Source: Thermoflexus sp042408365
GTDB taxonomy: Bacteria > Chloroflexota > Anaerolineae > Thermoflexales > Thermoflexaceae
NCBI RefSeq assembly: GCF_042408365.1
Contig: NZ_JBHOQJ010000107.1
Span: 1-30,832 of the forward strand
Direction: 5' to 3'
Length of the DNA: 30,832 nt
Part shown: in pieces, positions 6,746-14,975 of the stretch
Layout of the letters: each line of letters begins with the position of its first letter
Position numbering within the stretch: the stretch's first letter is position 1
Made by a program: the position numbers and the translations under genes
The notes under the pieces: generated by a model
The model's input: only the letters and a program-made list of their open reading frames with translations
The model's database searches: none
What the model was told of the DNA's origin: nothing

Positions 6746-8632
6746 ATGTCCGAAACGTTGTTCGCCGGGCGATATCGCATCTTGGGCACGCTGGGGCGTG
6801 GCGGGTTCGCCGTGGTCTACCGGGCGTTCGACACGGTCCTCCAACGCACGGTGGCCATCAAGGTCCTTCGGGACGATCGCTGGCAGGACCCGGCGCTGCG
6901 CCAGCGGCTGGAAATCGAGGCCCGCCTGCTGGCCAGCCTCTCGCATCCCAACATCGTGACCGTCTACGACTTCGGTTGGGAGAACGGTCAGCCGTATTTC
7001 GTGATGGAATATGTGGAAGGGTGGGACCTGAAGGTCCTCATCCGCCATGGCGCGCCCCTCGCGGTCGAGCGGGCGCTGGAGCTCTTCCTTCAAGTCTGCG
7101 CCGGGGTCGGCTACGCCCATCGCAACAACATCGTCCACGGGGATCTCAAACCCCAGAACATCCTGGTGAGTCGGTCGGGCGAGGTGAAAGTGGCCGACTT
7201 CGGCATCGCTATCGCCATGTGGTCTCCCGGTCAGGATCGAGGGACGTGGGCGACCCCTCAATACCTTTCGCCCGAGCAGGCCGCTGGCCAGCCTCCCACG
7301 TCCGCCTCGGACGTATACAGTCTGGGCCTCATCTTATATGAGATGCTCACCGGCCGTCTGCCGTTCGAGGCCGCCACGCCGACCGAATTGCTGCAGGCTC
7401 ATCTGACCCAGGCGCCGCCCTCCCCGAAAACGTTTCAGCCCGGGCTTCCGGATGATTTGGTGGAGATCGTCATGACATGTTTGGAGAAAGAGCCGGCCCG
7501 CCGCTATCGGAATGCGGATCAACTGGGCCGTGTGCTGCTCCAGCGTTATCCGACGCCCACCCTGCCCGGCCTTCCCGAGGAGCCCGTCGAACCGACCACC
7601 CGACCGGTTTCCTCTACTCCTGCTGTTCCGACACCCCGCCTCGTCCCGACCGCTCCCGCGATCCCCGAGGAGCGGGACTGGCTGGTCTGGCTGTTGGGCG
7701 CCCTGGCCGCCTTAGCCGTGTTGGGCCTGATCCCCCTCTGGCTGCTGGTCTATCGCGCGTGGCTGGGGAGCCCCACCGGCCTTCCCACCCCTACGCCTCC
7801 GCCGACGATTGCCCCTGCCATCCAAGTCCCGGATCTCCGCGGGCTGCCGGTTGTCGACGCTCAGGCGCGGGCCATCGGCCTCGGACTGAACCTCTCCGTC
7901 GTCCGCGAGGTGGAAGATCCCCAGCAGCCCGCCGGGGTGGTGATCGCTCAGGATCCTGCCCCAGGAGCCACCCTCCATCCCGGGGAGACCATCCAGGTGA
8001 CCGTCAACCGGGGCGCGCCGGCCTACCCGGTGGTCAACGTGCTGGGCTATACACTCGATGAGAACGTCTTGAATGGCTTGCGCTCTTACGGGTGGGATGT
8101 GCGGGTGGAGCGGGTGTGGAGCCCGGAACCGCCCGGGCGGATCCTGAGCCAAACGCCGCCGCCAGGGGCGGTCCTCGGGGTGGGACAGCCGCTGACGCTC
8201 ACGGTCAGCGCGGGGACGCGGATCGAGATCGGGGCGAACTTCGCCAACTGGGTGATGCTGGATGCGGTGGATCTGCCCCAGCGGGCCTTCCGGGCGGGAG
8301 AAATCGTGGTCGCCACCCTGGAGTGGCGCTCCCTGCAGCGGGTGGACCAACCGCTGGTGATTTTCGTGCACCTGATCGGACCGAACGGCCAGCTGATCGC
8401 CCAGCGGGACGCTCAGCCCAACCCTCCGATCCCGGCCTGGCAGCCCGGGCAAATCGTCCGGGATCCCCTCGCGCTGCCCATCCCAGGGGGCGCACCTCCC
8501 GGGACGTATCAGCTCCGGACCGGTCTTTATCCGGAAGGCAACCCGGCGGCTCGGGTCGTCGTCCTGACGCCCGGCTATTCCAGCGCCATTAACAACAGCG
8601 TCCTCATCAGCGAGCTCACGATCCGTCCCTGA
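6746..8632 (+). CDS. Membrane Ser/Thr protein kinase with two PASTA repeats
   Basis: A PknB/PrkC-type receptor kinase, 628 residues. The cytoplasmic kinase domain (about 10-268) has the glycine loop LGRGGF, VAIK lysine (Lys39), the catalytic HGDLKPQN (Asp133) and DFG. The usual HRD arginine is glycine here. A Pro/Thr-rich linker leads to one membrane segment (about 312-337). Outside are two PASTA repeats (about 360-423 and 425-490), which in this family sense peptidoglycan fragments or lipid II. A final domain of about 135 residues (VFVHL-like IFVHLIGPNGQLIAQRD, then PGTYQLRTGLYP) resembles the beta-sandwich at the end of many Chloroflexota membrane glycosyltransferase-like proteins. ATG 6746 has GAGGAG five bases upstream; ATG 6734 is in frame but lacks a site. 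Confidence 0.92.
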   Translation: MSETLFAGRYRILGTLGRGGFAVVYRAFDTVLQRTVAIKVLRDDRWQDPALRQRLEIEARLLASLSHPNIVTVYDFGWENGQPYFVMEYVEGWDLKVLIRHGAPLAVERALELFLQVCAGVGYAHRNNIVHGDLKPQNILVSRSGEVKVADFGIAIAMWSPGQDRGTWATPQYLSPEQAAGQPPTSASDVYSLGLILYEMLTGRLPFEAATPTELLQAHLTQAPPSPKTFQPGLPDDLVEIVMTCLEKEPARRYRNADQLGRVLLQRYPTPTLPGLPEEPVEPTTRPVSSTPAVPTPRLVPTAPAIPEERDWLVWLLGALAALAVLGLIPLWLLVYRAWLGSPTGLPTPTPPPTIAPAIQVPDLRGLPVVDAQARAIGLGLNLSVVREVEDPQQPAGVVIAQDPAPGATLHPGETIQVTVNRGAPAYPVVNVLGYTLDENVLNGLRSYGWDVRVERVWSPEPPGRILSQTPPPGAVLGVGQPLTLTVSAGTRIEIGANFANWVMLDAVDLPQRAFRAGEIVVATLEWRSLQRVDQPLVIFVHLIGPNGQLIAQRDAQPNPPIPAWQPGQIVRDPLALPIPGGAPPGTYQLRTGLYPEGNPAARVVVLTPGYSSAINNSVLISELTIRP

Positions 8633-8658
8633 TCCAAAGGTTACACACCATCACACGT

Positions 8659-8672
8659 GGGGCGAGTGCCCC
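8659..8672. terminator. Small hairpin between convergent genes
   Basis: GGGGC-GAGT-GCCCC lies between the kinase stop and the VanW stop. It has no T-run on + and could be a weak bidirectional terminator. Confidence 0.3.
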
Positions 8673-8674
8673 GA

Positions 8675-10495
8675 TTAAGGTTCCCCCGTCCCAACCTTGA
8701 AAACGGCCTGCCAGGCCTGGTAACGGGTAAACACTCGATCCTCATAAAGGATCTGCCCATCTTTCTCGACCTTCCGTTTCACCAGCACATCCGCCCCATC
8801 CACCGCCCAGTCCACCTGGACGATCTTCCCCTTCGGCAGCGTGGGATCTTCCTCGTAAACGGGGGGACCGTGGGGAACGACGTTCGAGACGAAGGGGCCC
8901 TCAACGGTCACCCTCCGTCCGTCATCCGAACCGTAGATCTTAAACGTTAACGTCCCCGCTTCGGGATTGACCTCCGCAGCGATCAGGATAGGGGTTTCCC
9001 GATCGTTCCGGAACTTGAAATCCGCATAGGGGGAGAAGATGGCCGCGTCGAGCCCCGGCCCGAAGGTCCGCTCATACCACCCCACCCGATAGGCGTGGGG
9101 CCATCGTTCCTCGATCGGAAAGCCGCCGAAGAAAGCAGCCCGGAACAGCGTAGTGGAAACCTGGCAAAGCCCCCCGCCCACGCCCCGGACCGTCCGCCCG
9201 TTGTAGATGATCAACGCCTCCTCAAAGCCGGTGTCCACGCTGACATCCCCCAAATGGGCGTTGAAGGAGAACACTTCCCCAGGCGGGACCACCACGCCGT
9301 GCATCCGAGAGGCTCCCAGGGTGATGTTCCGCACCCGCGGCGGCGGGGAGCCCTTGAAGTTCGTGGTGGCCTGGGCGATGAGGCCGGTGATCCCTAACGC
9401 CTCCGCGGTGGCGGTCTCAGGATAGCGGGGTGGGATCAGAGTGAGAGCGATCGGAACCTCCCGGGTGGGGGCGGAGAGGGCCTCGCGGACGCGGGCCACG
9501 GTGGTCGGGATGTCCATACGATACCCCCAACGGGAGGGAGCGATGGGGATCAGTTGCCTGCGAGCTTCATCAAAGACAAACCGAGCGTCCACCGGGTCCG
9601 CTTGCAGAGTGGCGGTGATGGGCGCCAGCCACTCCTGAAGACGTGCATCCTCCAGCCGAGCTTCCAGATGAGGCGAAGGGGAATCCACGCGAACCAACGT
9701 GATCATCCCCGCCAGCTCCGCGGGGGAGAGCTCCCACGGACCCGTTGTGGGAAGGGACAGCGGAACCGTGAGGGTTTCCGTAGGCACAAACAGATGGATC
9801 GGGCCCTGCAGCCACTGGCTCAATTGCGTCCGCGCCGGCTCCACCTCCGTCACGGCCGGCGGCACGATCTCCACCGGAAGCCGGATCGCCGTGGGCTGCA
9901 AAGTGGCCAGCGCTTCCAACAAGCGGGCCCGGGTGGCCTCTCGATCCAAGCGAGCCCCCGCCTCGGCCGGGAGGACGATCACCTGATCCCCTCGAATCTC
10001 CAGGGAAGCATCCCGCGGGGGACGATCGATCGCTGCCGCCAGCTCCGCCACCCGCGCGTCCAGGATCGCCGCATCGACCTCTACCCGCGGCGGCACCACC
10101 CGGCCGGACCACCAGATCGCAATCCGTTCCGGCCAATCGGCGAGGCCCTGTTCCCGGCCAACCCGCATGGCCTCTTGGAGCGTGCCCGGAAGATCCACGC
10201 GGGCGCCCAGATCCGCCAGCGAAACGGCGCGTTGGAACCCTGGCCCTTCCAACACGAAGAGCGGGCGTTGAGGATCCGGCAGGGTCGCCTCCCATCGGAT
10301 GCGGGCCTCCTCCTCGCTCAGGCCGCCGACGGCGGTCGCGCCGATGAAGACCCCCGGCCAGATCCGGTTCGCGTAAATCCATTCCAGGACGCCGGCGGTC
10401 AGGAGCCCCAGTCCTACAGCGAGGAGCAGAATCGCTGAGACATAAAACGTGAGGGTCGAACGGGTTGAACGGATCGAAGTCGCCTCGCCGGCCAT
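8675..10495 (-). CDS. VanW family protein with peptidoglycan-binding-like repeats
   Basis: A 606-residue membrane-anchored extracytoplasmic protein. A short basic N-terminus is followed by one membrane helix (about 17-39). Next come two repeats of the YoaR/PG_binding_4 type (about 55-370). The VanW domain (about 385-505) has GASRMHGVVVPPGEVFSFN, the GGGLCQVSTTLFRAAFFGG core and the EERWPHAYRVGWY segment. The last 90 residues look like a G5-type beta module (VKRKVEKDGQILYEDRVFTRY). VanW was first noted in vancomycin-resistance clusters, but its biochemical role is not settled. The start directly abuts the stop of the Nudix gene with no gap, so it is the third gene of an operon with the LysM lipoprotein and the Nudix hydrolase. 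Confidence 0.93.
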   Translation of the reverse strand: MAGEATSIRSTRSTLTFYVSAILLLAVGLGLLTAGVLEWIYANRIWPGVFIGATAVGGLSEEEARIRWEATLPDPQRPLFVLEGPGFQRAVSLADLGARVDLPGTLQEAMRVGREQGLADWPERIAIWWSGRVVPPRVEVDAAILDARVAELAAAIDRPPRDASLEIRGDQVIVLPAEAGARLDREATRARLLEALATLQPTAIRLPVEIVPPAVTEVEPARTQLSQWLQGPIHLFVPTETLTVPLSLPTTGPWELSPAELAGMITLVRVDSPSPHLEARLEDARLQEWLAPITATLQADPVDARFVFDEARRQLIPIAPSRWGYRMDIPTTVARVREALSAPTREVPIALTLIPPRYPETATAEALGITGLIAQATTNFKGSPPPRVRNITLGASRMHGVVVPPGEVFSFNAHLGDVSVDTGFEEALIIYNGRTVRGVGGGLCQVSTTLFRAAFFGGFPIEERWPHAYRVGWYERTFGPGLDAAIFSPYADFKFRNDRETPILIAAEVNPEAGTLTFKIYGSDDGRRVTVEGPFVSNVVPHGPPVYEEDPTLPKGKIVQVDWAVDGADVLVKRKVEKDGQILYEDRVFTRYQAWQAVFKVGTGEP

Positions 10496-11071
10496 TTACC
10501 CTCCTCCCAAGCGGCGGGCAGCCCATGTCAGAGCGACGATGCTTTTGGCGTCGCGCAGGCGCCCCTCATCGATCGCCGCCCAGATCTCCGGCCAAGACAT
10601 GGTCACCACGCTCAACGTTTCATCGAACTCCGGCTGCGCCGGACCTGGCGTCAGATCCCGGGCGATGAAGAGAACGATCTCCTCGGTGCTGTAACCCGGT
10701 GTCGGCCAGATCGCTCCCAGCCGCTCCCAGCGGGCGGCCTGATAGCCGGTCTCCTCCTCCAGCTCCCGACGGGCACAGATCAGAGGATCCTCCCCGGGCT
10801 CCAGAGTGCCTGCCGGGATCTCCAAGGAGACCGCGCCGATCGCGTAACGGAACTGGCGCACCAACGCCACCCGGCCGTCGTCCAGGATCGGGACGATGGC
10901 CACCGCCCCGCGGTGTTCCACAACCTCCCGGATCGCCGTTCCCCCGGAAGGCAAGCGAACCGTGTCGACCCGTAAGTTTAGGATCCGGCCCTCATAGATT
11001 CGGCGGCTCTCCAGAGGGACCTCTTCCACAACGGGGTCCTCCTTAAAGTCTTCATTGTTCTTGAAGCCCAT
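10496..11071 (-). CDS. nudF: Nudix hydrolase, ADP-ribose pyrophosphatase type
   Basis: The 191-residue protein carries a complete Nudix box, GTLEPGEDPLICARRELEEE followed by TGY, matching G-x5-E-x7-REUxEExG. Upstream are EVVEHRGAVAIVPILDDGRVALVRQFRYA and EIPAGTLEPGE. Downstream is GYSTEEIVLFIARDL. This is the pattern of ADP-ribose pyrophosphatases, which cleave ADP-ribose to AMP and ribose 5-phosphate. The frame is open to 11170, but the ATG at 11071 begins where family members begin and has GGCGGAGG just upstream, although spacing is short. It lies 14 bases after the LysM gene stop and its own stop touches the VanW start. Specificity is inferred from the family. Confidence 0.88.
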   Translation of the reverse strand: MGFKNNEDFKEDPVVEEVPLESRRIYEGRILNLRVDTVRLPSGGTAIREVVEHRGAVAIVPILDDGRVALVRQFRYAIGAVSLEIPAGTLEPGEDPLICARRELEEETGYQAARWERLGAIWPTPGYSTEEIVLFIARDLTPGPAQPEFDETLSVVTMSWPEIWAAIDEGRLRDAKSIVALTWAARRLGGG

Positions 11072-11085
11072 CGCCTCCGCCCTGC

Positions 11086-11712
11086 TCACGGGCTCGGAAT
11101 GATCAGGCGTTGCCCGGGGTAGATGGCATTCGGGTTCGTGATCCCATTGCGGGCCGCGATCACCGTCCATAGCATGTTAAACTTCAAGCCGATGCGGAAC
11201 AGATTATCCCCGGGCTGCACGATATAGATCTGCTCGCCCCCGGTGGGGGTTCCTGGGGATGCGCCCGTGGTGGGGATCACCAGCCGTTGTCCGGGCACGA
11301 TGAAATCCGGGTTAATGAGGTTGTTGGCCTCCACAATGGCCTGCACCGTGGTCCCATAACGCAGGGCGATGCGGAACAGCGTTTCCCCAGGCTGGACCAC
11401 ATGGGTCACCCCGGTGGACGGCGCAGCGGTCGGAGCCGGGGCGATGGGGGCCAGGGTCGGTGTGGGCAACGGAGAGATCATCGGCGTGGGGGATGGGGCC
11501 CCTTCCGGAGCGAGTGGGGTCACCGGGAGCTGGGTCGGTGTGGGCATAACCATTGGAACAACGGTCGCCGTCGGCTGGCCGAAAAGCAACCCCTGCGGCG
11601 TCGCTGTGGGCGCAGGGCCGGAGCGCGAGCGGGTGGGGCGGCACGCCGTCAGGACGATCAGCATGGTTAAGCCGAACCAAGGCAGGGCATGGATCCAACG
11701 CTTGCGAGCCAT
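11086..11712 (-). CDS. LysM-domain lipoprotein
   Basis: A 208-residue protein with a lipoprotein signal: basic MARKRW, a hydrophobic stretch, and LTAC with the lipid-bearing Cys24. A Pro/Thr-rich, low-complexity linker (about 30-100) precedes two LysM domains. The first is about 104-147 (HVVQPGETLFRIALRYGTT to PGQRLVIP). The second is about 162-206 (IYIVQPGDNLFRIGLKF to PGQRLIIP). LysM binds N-acetylglucosamine-containing glycans such as peptidoglycan, so it probably coats or organises the cell wall. It is the first gene of the operon with the Nudix and VanW genes. No catalytic domain is fused. Confidence 0.92.
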   Translation of the reverse strand: MARKRWIHALPWFGLTMLIVLTACRPTRSRSGPAPTATPQGLLFGQPTATVVPMVMPTPTQLPVTPLAPEGAPSPTPMISPLPTPTLAPIAPAPTAAPSTGVTHVVQPGETLFRIALRYGTTVQAIVEANNLINPDFIVPGQRLVIPTTGASPGTPTGGEQIYIVQPGDNLFRIGLKFNMLWTVIAARNGITNPNAIYPGQRLIIPSP

Positions 11713-12104
11713 AGGCGCCTCCTGCGAGGATCAACCGCTTGAATGGATATCCTCAGCGGTCCAAAAAGGGTAACAACAGACTAACACAGCAGGAGCCAAA
11801 GGGCAAGAGATCCCGTATCGGTTTACAGAGCGCCGGATCCCTGCCAGGAGCTAGAATAGAGCGCTCAAATACGTGGCGCATTTCAGCGCGACGGTCTCGC
11901 TCTTCCAAAAATGAGCCAAGGGAGGCCGTACTGCTTGGTCCGTTTTTTAACTTTGGGGCTTTCAGGGATTGCGAATGAAGCATACGCATTCCCATGGCAC
12001 GTTTTCTACACCGCATTTCCCGTTTAGGCTATGATTGGCTTGAGGTGGTTATTGAGGTCGTCCGATCTCAGGTTGCACATCAAAAGCTCCCATAGGAGGC
12101 TTCG
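11713..12104. other. 392-base divergent intergenic region
   Basis: I see no gene. It must hold promoters for the LysM operon (-) and the epimerase-like gene (+). A TATGAT at about 12030-12035 is a possible + strand -10, without a recognisable -35. A T6 run at about 11942 is not preceded by a good stem. TAGGAGGCTTCG before 12105 is a good ribosome binding site. Confidence 0.4.
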
Positions 12105-12566
12105 ATGATCGCCGGTGTGGAGATCAAGGAGCTCGTTACCCATGTGGATGATCGGGGGTTCTTCCGAGAGATCATCCGGATCACCGACCCGTTCTTCGCG
12201 GAAGGGTTCGCTCAGTGGAGCCATTCGTTGATGTATCCTGGCGTGATCAAAGCCTGGCACATCCACTGGAAGCAGACCGACTGGTGGTATGTGGCGAGCG
12301 GAACCCTCAAAGTCGCTCTCCACGATCTCCGACCGGATTCGCCGACTTACCGTCAGACGATGGAGCTCTACCTCGGCGATCACGCTCCGCCGCGGGTGCT
12401 GAAGATCCCGCCCGGCGTTGCCCACGGGTGCAAAGTCGTGAGCCCCACACCGGTGCATCTCTTCTACATCACCTCGCGGACCTATGATCCTTCCGATGAG
12501 GGCCGTATTCCCCATGACGACCCGACCATCGGCTACGATTGGCTGGCGCCGCCGCCGATTCGCTGA
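12105..12566 (+). CDS. dTDP-4-dehydrorhamnose 3,5-epimerase-like cupin
   Basis: The 153-residue protein follows the RmlC/dTDP-sugar epimerase fold: VDDRGFFREIIRITD near the N-terminus, then QWSHSLMYPGVIKAWHIHWKQTDWW, where HIH resembles the catalytic-histidine strand. Later come LYLGDHAPPRVLKIPPGVAHGCKVVS and FYITSRTYDPSDEGRIPHDDPTIGYDW. RmlC proteins are usually about 180 residues; this is shorter and belongs to the family of RmlC-like sugar-nucleotide epimerases and related cupins. It may convert a dTDP- or other NDP-sugar for surface glycans. No rmlABD genes are next to it. ATG is preceded by AGGAGGCTTCG. Shikimate kinase follows after 57 bases on the same strand. Confidence 0.85.
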   Translation: MIAGVEIKELVTHVDDRGFFREIIRITDPFFAEGFAQWSHSLMYPGVIKAWHIHWKQTDWWYVASGTLKVALHDLRPDSPTYRQTMELYLGDHAPPRVLKIPPGVAHGCKVVSPTPVHLFYITSRTYDPSDEGRIPHDDPTIGYDWLAPPPIR

Positions 12567-12623
12567 TCCGATTGGATGGACCACCCTGCGCGCATAAACG
12601 ATAGCGACGATCCGGAGCCTGTG

Positions 12624-13166
12624 ATGCCCTTGCGTAATCTTGTGATCACCGGCTTTGTGGGAACGGGGAAGACCATCGTTGGGCGTCGGCTTGCCGCCCG
12701 GCTGGGATGGCCGTTCTTGGATTTCGACGAGGAGATCGCGCGGCGGGCCGGGCGATCGATCCCGGAGATCTTCGAGCACGAGGGCGAGGCGGCGTTCCGG
12801 CGGATGGAAGCCGCCTTGTGTCAGGAATGGTCCCACCCCCGAGGGTGGGTGCTGGCCACCGGTGGGGGGACCTGCGTGAGCCCTGCCAATCGAGCTGCCC
12901 TGCAAGCCGGAGGCCATCTCTTCTTTTTGTATGCGGAACTTGAGGAGGTGGCCCGGCGGCTGGCAGAGGCCGATGATCGGCCGCTCCTCCGCCTCCAGCC
13001 CGGCGAAACCCTCCTGGAGCGCTTGAAAGCCCTCTGGGAGGCCCGGGAAGCGGCTTATCGAGCGATCCCCCATTGGGTGGACACCACCGGTCGCTCGCCC
13101 GACGAGGTGGTCGAGGAGATCCTCCATCGTTACCGGTTGCTCGAAAGGGAAGGGATAACCGAATGA
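12624..13166 (+). CDS. aroK: Shikimate kinase
   Basis: Phosphorylates shikimate at the 3-hydroxyl with ATP. The 180-residue protein has the P-loop GFVGTGKT near residue 10, the shikimate-binding DFDEEI, the Arg-containing FRRMEAALC and the GGGT motif in LATGGGTCVS. The lid arginine region reads RPLLRL, and the adenine-binding end is present. The frame opens at 12576, but the ATG at 12624 has CGGAG six bases upstream and fits the family start. Its TGA overlaps the start of the next gene (ATGA at 13163-13166), so an aromatic biosynthesis gene is coupled to an ABC transporter. I see no functional reason for that link. Confidence 0.94.
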   Translation: MPLRNLVITGFVGTGKTIVGRRLAARLGWPFLDFDEEIARRAGRSIPEIFEHEGEAAFRRMEAALCQEWSHPRGWVLATGGGTCVSPANRAALQAGGHLFFLYAELEEVARRLAEADDRPLLRLQPGETLLERLKALWEAREAAYRAIPHWVDTTGRSPDEVVEEILHRYRLLEREGITE

Positions 13167-14074
13167 TCCGCACGGAGCATTTAACCAAGCGCTACAACGG
13201 CACGCTGGCGCTGGAGGGGCTGTCCTTCGAGGTCCATGAAGGGGAGCTGCTGGCCCTCCTGGGACCGAACGGGGCCGGCAAAACCACCACCCTCCGCCTC
13301 ATCCTTGGTTTGATTTCTCCAACATTCGGGCGCGTCTGGATCCGTGGGGAACTCATGACGCCGGAATCCCATGCGTTGCGTCGCCAAATCGGCTACCTGC
13401 CGGAGACCCCGGGGTTCTGGGAGCGCCTTCCCGCGTGGAAGAACCTGGAGATCTACGCGCGCCTCTATGGCGTTCCCTCCCCGCGCCGCCGGGCGATGGA
13501 GCTTCTGGAGCAGTTCGGCCTGGCGGACCGCGCCCGGGACCCGGTGGCCACCTTCTCCAAAGGCATGCGCCAGCGCCTGGCCCTGGCCCGAGCCCTCCTG
13601 CATGACCCTCCGATCCTCTTGCTGGACGAGCCCACTGCGGGCTTGGATCCGGAGGCCGCGCTGGAGGTCCGCGAGCGGCTTCGCGCCCTGAAGGGCCAGG
13701 GGCGCGCGATCCTCCTGTGCACCCACGATCTGGAGGAAGCGGAGCGTCTGGGGGATCGCGTGGCGATCTTGCGCACCCGCCTGCTGGCCCTGGATACACC
13801 CGACCGATTGCGGGCCCAGCGGTTCGGGCCGATGCTGGCCATCGAGATCGACGGGGAGCCGGAGCCGTATCTCCCTCGGGTCCAGGGACAACCCGGGGTC
13901 ATCCAGGCGGCGGTCCGGAACGGCCGCCTGGAGATCCAAGTGACCGACCTGCGGACCACCACCCCCCATCTGGTCCGTGCGCTGGTGGAGGCGGGCGCGC
14001 CGATCCTGAGCGTGACCCCAATCAAGGTCTCCCTGGAGGAGCTCTATTTACAAATCGTTCGAGCGGGCGGGTAG
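13163..14074 (+). CDS. ABC transporter ATP-binding protein
   Basis: A 303-residue ABC-2 exporter ATPase. Walker A is GPNGAGKTT (34-42) and the signature is FSKGMRQRL (131-139; GG replaced by KG). Walker B is ILLLDEPTAGLDP (151-163), followed by the switch histidine in CTHDLEEAE. A C-terminal extension of about 90 residues follows, as in many NatA/CcmA-like ATPases. The start overlaps the aroK stop by ATGA; the frame itself is open from 13073. The cognate permease begins 62 bases downstream, separated by a repeat hairpin. Substrate unknown. Confidence 0.93.
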   Translation: MIRTEHLTKRYNGTLALEGLSFEVHEGELLALLGPNGAGKTTTLRLILGLISPTFGRVWIRGELMTPESHALRRQIGYLPETPGFWERLPAWKNLEIYARLYGVPSPRRRAMELLEQFGLADRARDPVATFSKGMRQRLALARALLHDPPILLLDEPTAGLDPEAALEVRERLRALKGQGRAILLCTHDLEEAERLGDRVAILRTRLLALDTPDRLRAQRFGPMLAIEIDGEPEPYLPRVQGQPGVIQAAVRNGRLEIQVTDLRTTTPHLVRALVEAGAPILSVTPIKVSLEELYLQIVRAGG

Positions 14075-14076
14075 GG

Positions 14077-14103
14077 TGTAGAGGCACCCCTTGGGGGTGC
14101 CCC
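14077..14103. repeat. Partial copy of the intergenic hairpin repeat
   Basis: These 27 bases match 1466-1492 at 25 positions (TGTAGAGGCACCCCTTGGGG against TGTAGGGGCACCCCTTGTGG at the left). They form a hairpin with GGCACCCC and GGGGTGCC arms. Only the first hairpin is present. It begins two bases after the ATPase stop (14072-14074) and sits inside an otherwise compact ATPase-permease pair, so it may have been inserted there. Confidence 0.65.
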
Positions 14104-14136
14104 GCCTTTGGGAAATACCCGAGAGGAACGCAAGCG

Positions 14137-14931
14137 ATGAGCCTCCGTCGGATCGCCGCCGTGATGGATAAGGAGTTCCAGGATGCCTTGCGGAACCGCT
14201 ATGTGGTGATGCTGATGATCATCCTTCCGATTGTGTTCGCCGCCATCCCGATCGTCAGCCTCACCACGATCCGTCAGCTCCCGCCTTCCCAAGCGCCATC
14301 TGGTCAGCTGCCCCCCGCGCTGGCCCGCCGGCTGGGTCACCTGCCGCTGCAGACCCAACTGGAGGTCTTTCTCGCCGCTCAATTCATGCTGCTGTTCTGG
14401 ATCGCCCCGCTGGCGATCCCGATGACGATCGCGACCTACAGCGTGGTGGGGGAGAAGCGGGAGAAGGCCCTGGAGCCGCTGCTGGCCACGCCGGTGACCA
14501 CCGGGGAGTTGCTCGCGGGCAAAGCCGTTGCGGCCGCATGCCCGGGGATCGCCCTCAGCTGGGGGGCTTACTTTCTCGTGGTGGCCGCCGCCCATGGGAT
14601 CCGCCTCTCCCCGCCCGCCCTGGAAGTCCTTTGGGGGCCGACGGCATGGCTCCAGATCTTCCTCCTGGCCCCCCTGATCACCTTGCTGGCGACCCTCACC
14701 GGCCTGATCGTCTCCTCGCGGGTGAACGACCCTCGCCTGGCGGAACAAATCGGCATGGTGGTGATCCTCCCCCTGCTGGGCTTGATCATCGGCCAGAGCT
14801 TCGGGATCCTCTGGCTGAGCGGGACACTGCTCGCATGGATCGCCGTCTTCCTCGTGGGGGCGGATGCGCTCCTCCTCGCCCTGGCCGTGGCCATATTCGA
14901 GCGGGAAACGATCCTGACCCGGTGGCGATAA
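14137..14931 (+). CDS. ABC-2 type transporter permease
   Basis: A 264-residue membrane protein with about six helices. An N-terminal amphipathic stretch (VMDKEFQDALRNRYVV) precedes the first helix, then an extracellular loop rich in Pro/Leu. The conserved VVGEKREKALEPLLATPVTTGELLAGK segment follows, typical of NatB/ABC-2 permeases and thought to contact the ATPase. ATG 14137 has GAGAGGAACG upstream; the frame is open further back over the ATPase gene in another frame, but that part is a shadow. It pairs with the ATPase just upstream to form a probable exporter. Substrate unknown. Confidence 0.9.
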   Translation: MSLRRIAAVMDKEFQDALRNRYVVMLMIILPIVFAAIPIVSLTTIRQLPPSQAPSGQLPPALARRLGHLPLQTQLEVFLAAQFMLLFWIAPLAIPMTIATYSVVGEKREKALEPLLATPVTTGELLAGKAVAAACPGIALSWGAYFLVVAAAHGIRLSPPALEVLWGPTAWLQIFLLAPLITLLATLTGLIVSSRVNDPRLAEQIGMVVILPLLGLIIGQSFGILWLSGTLLAWIAVFLVGADALLLALAVAIFERETILTRWR

Positions 14932-14953
14932 TAGGGAGCGGGCGCCGCCGGGA

Positions 14954-14969
14954 TGTTTCACGTGAAACA
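14954..14969. promoter_or_regulatory. parS: parS centromere-like site (ParB binding)
   Basis: TGTTTCACGTGAAACA is a perfect 16-base palindrome and matches the conserved bacterial parS consensus TGTTNCACGTGAAACA at every position. The palindrome extends four more base pairs on each side (14950-14973). It lies in the 44-base gap between the permease stop and the aroC stop. parS sites are bound by ParB and are usually near the chromosome origin, so this suggests the window is origin-proximal. No parA or parB gene is in the window. Confidence 0.9.
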
Positions 14970-14975
14970 TCCCCT

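Noticed and set aside
11930..11955. T6 run that might mark an intrinsic terminator
   Set aside because: No adequate stem precedes it on either strand and no gene ends there.
12029..12035. TATGAT as a firm promoter for the epimerase-like gene
   Set aside because: No -35 at suitable spacing; mentioned only in the intergenic entry.
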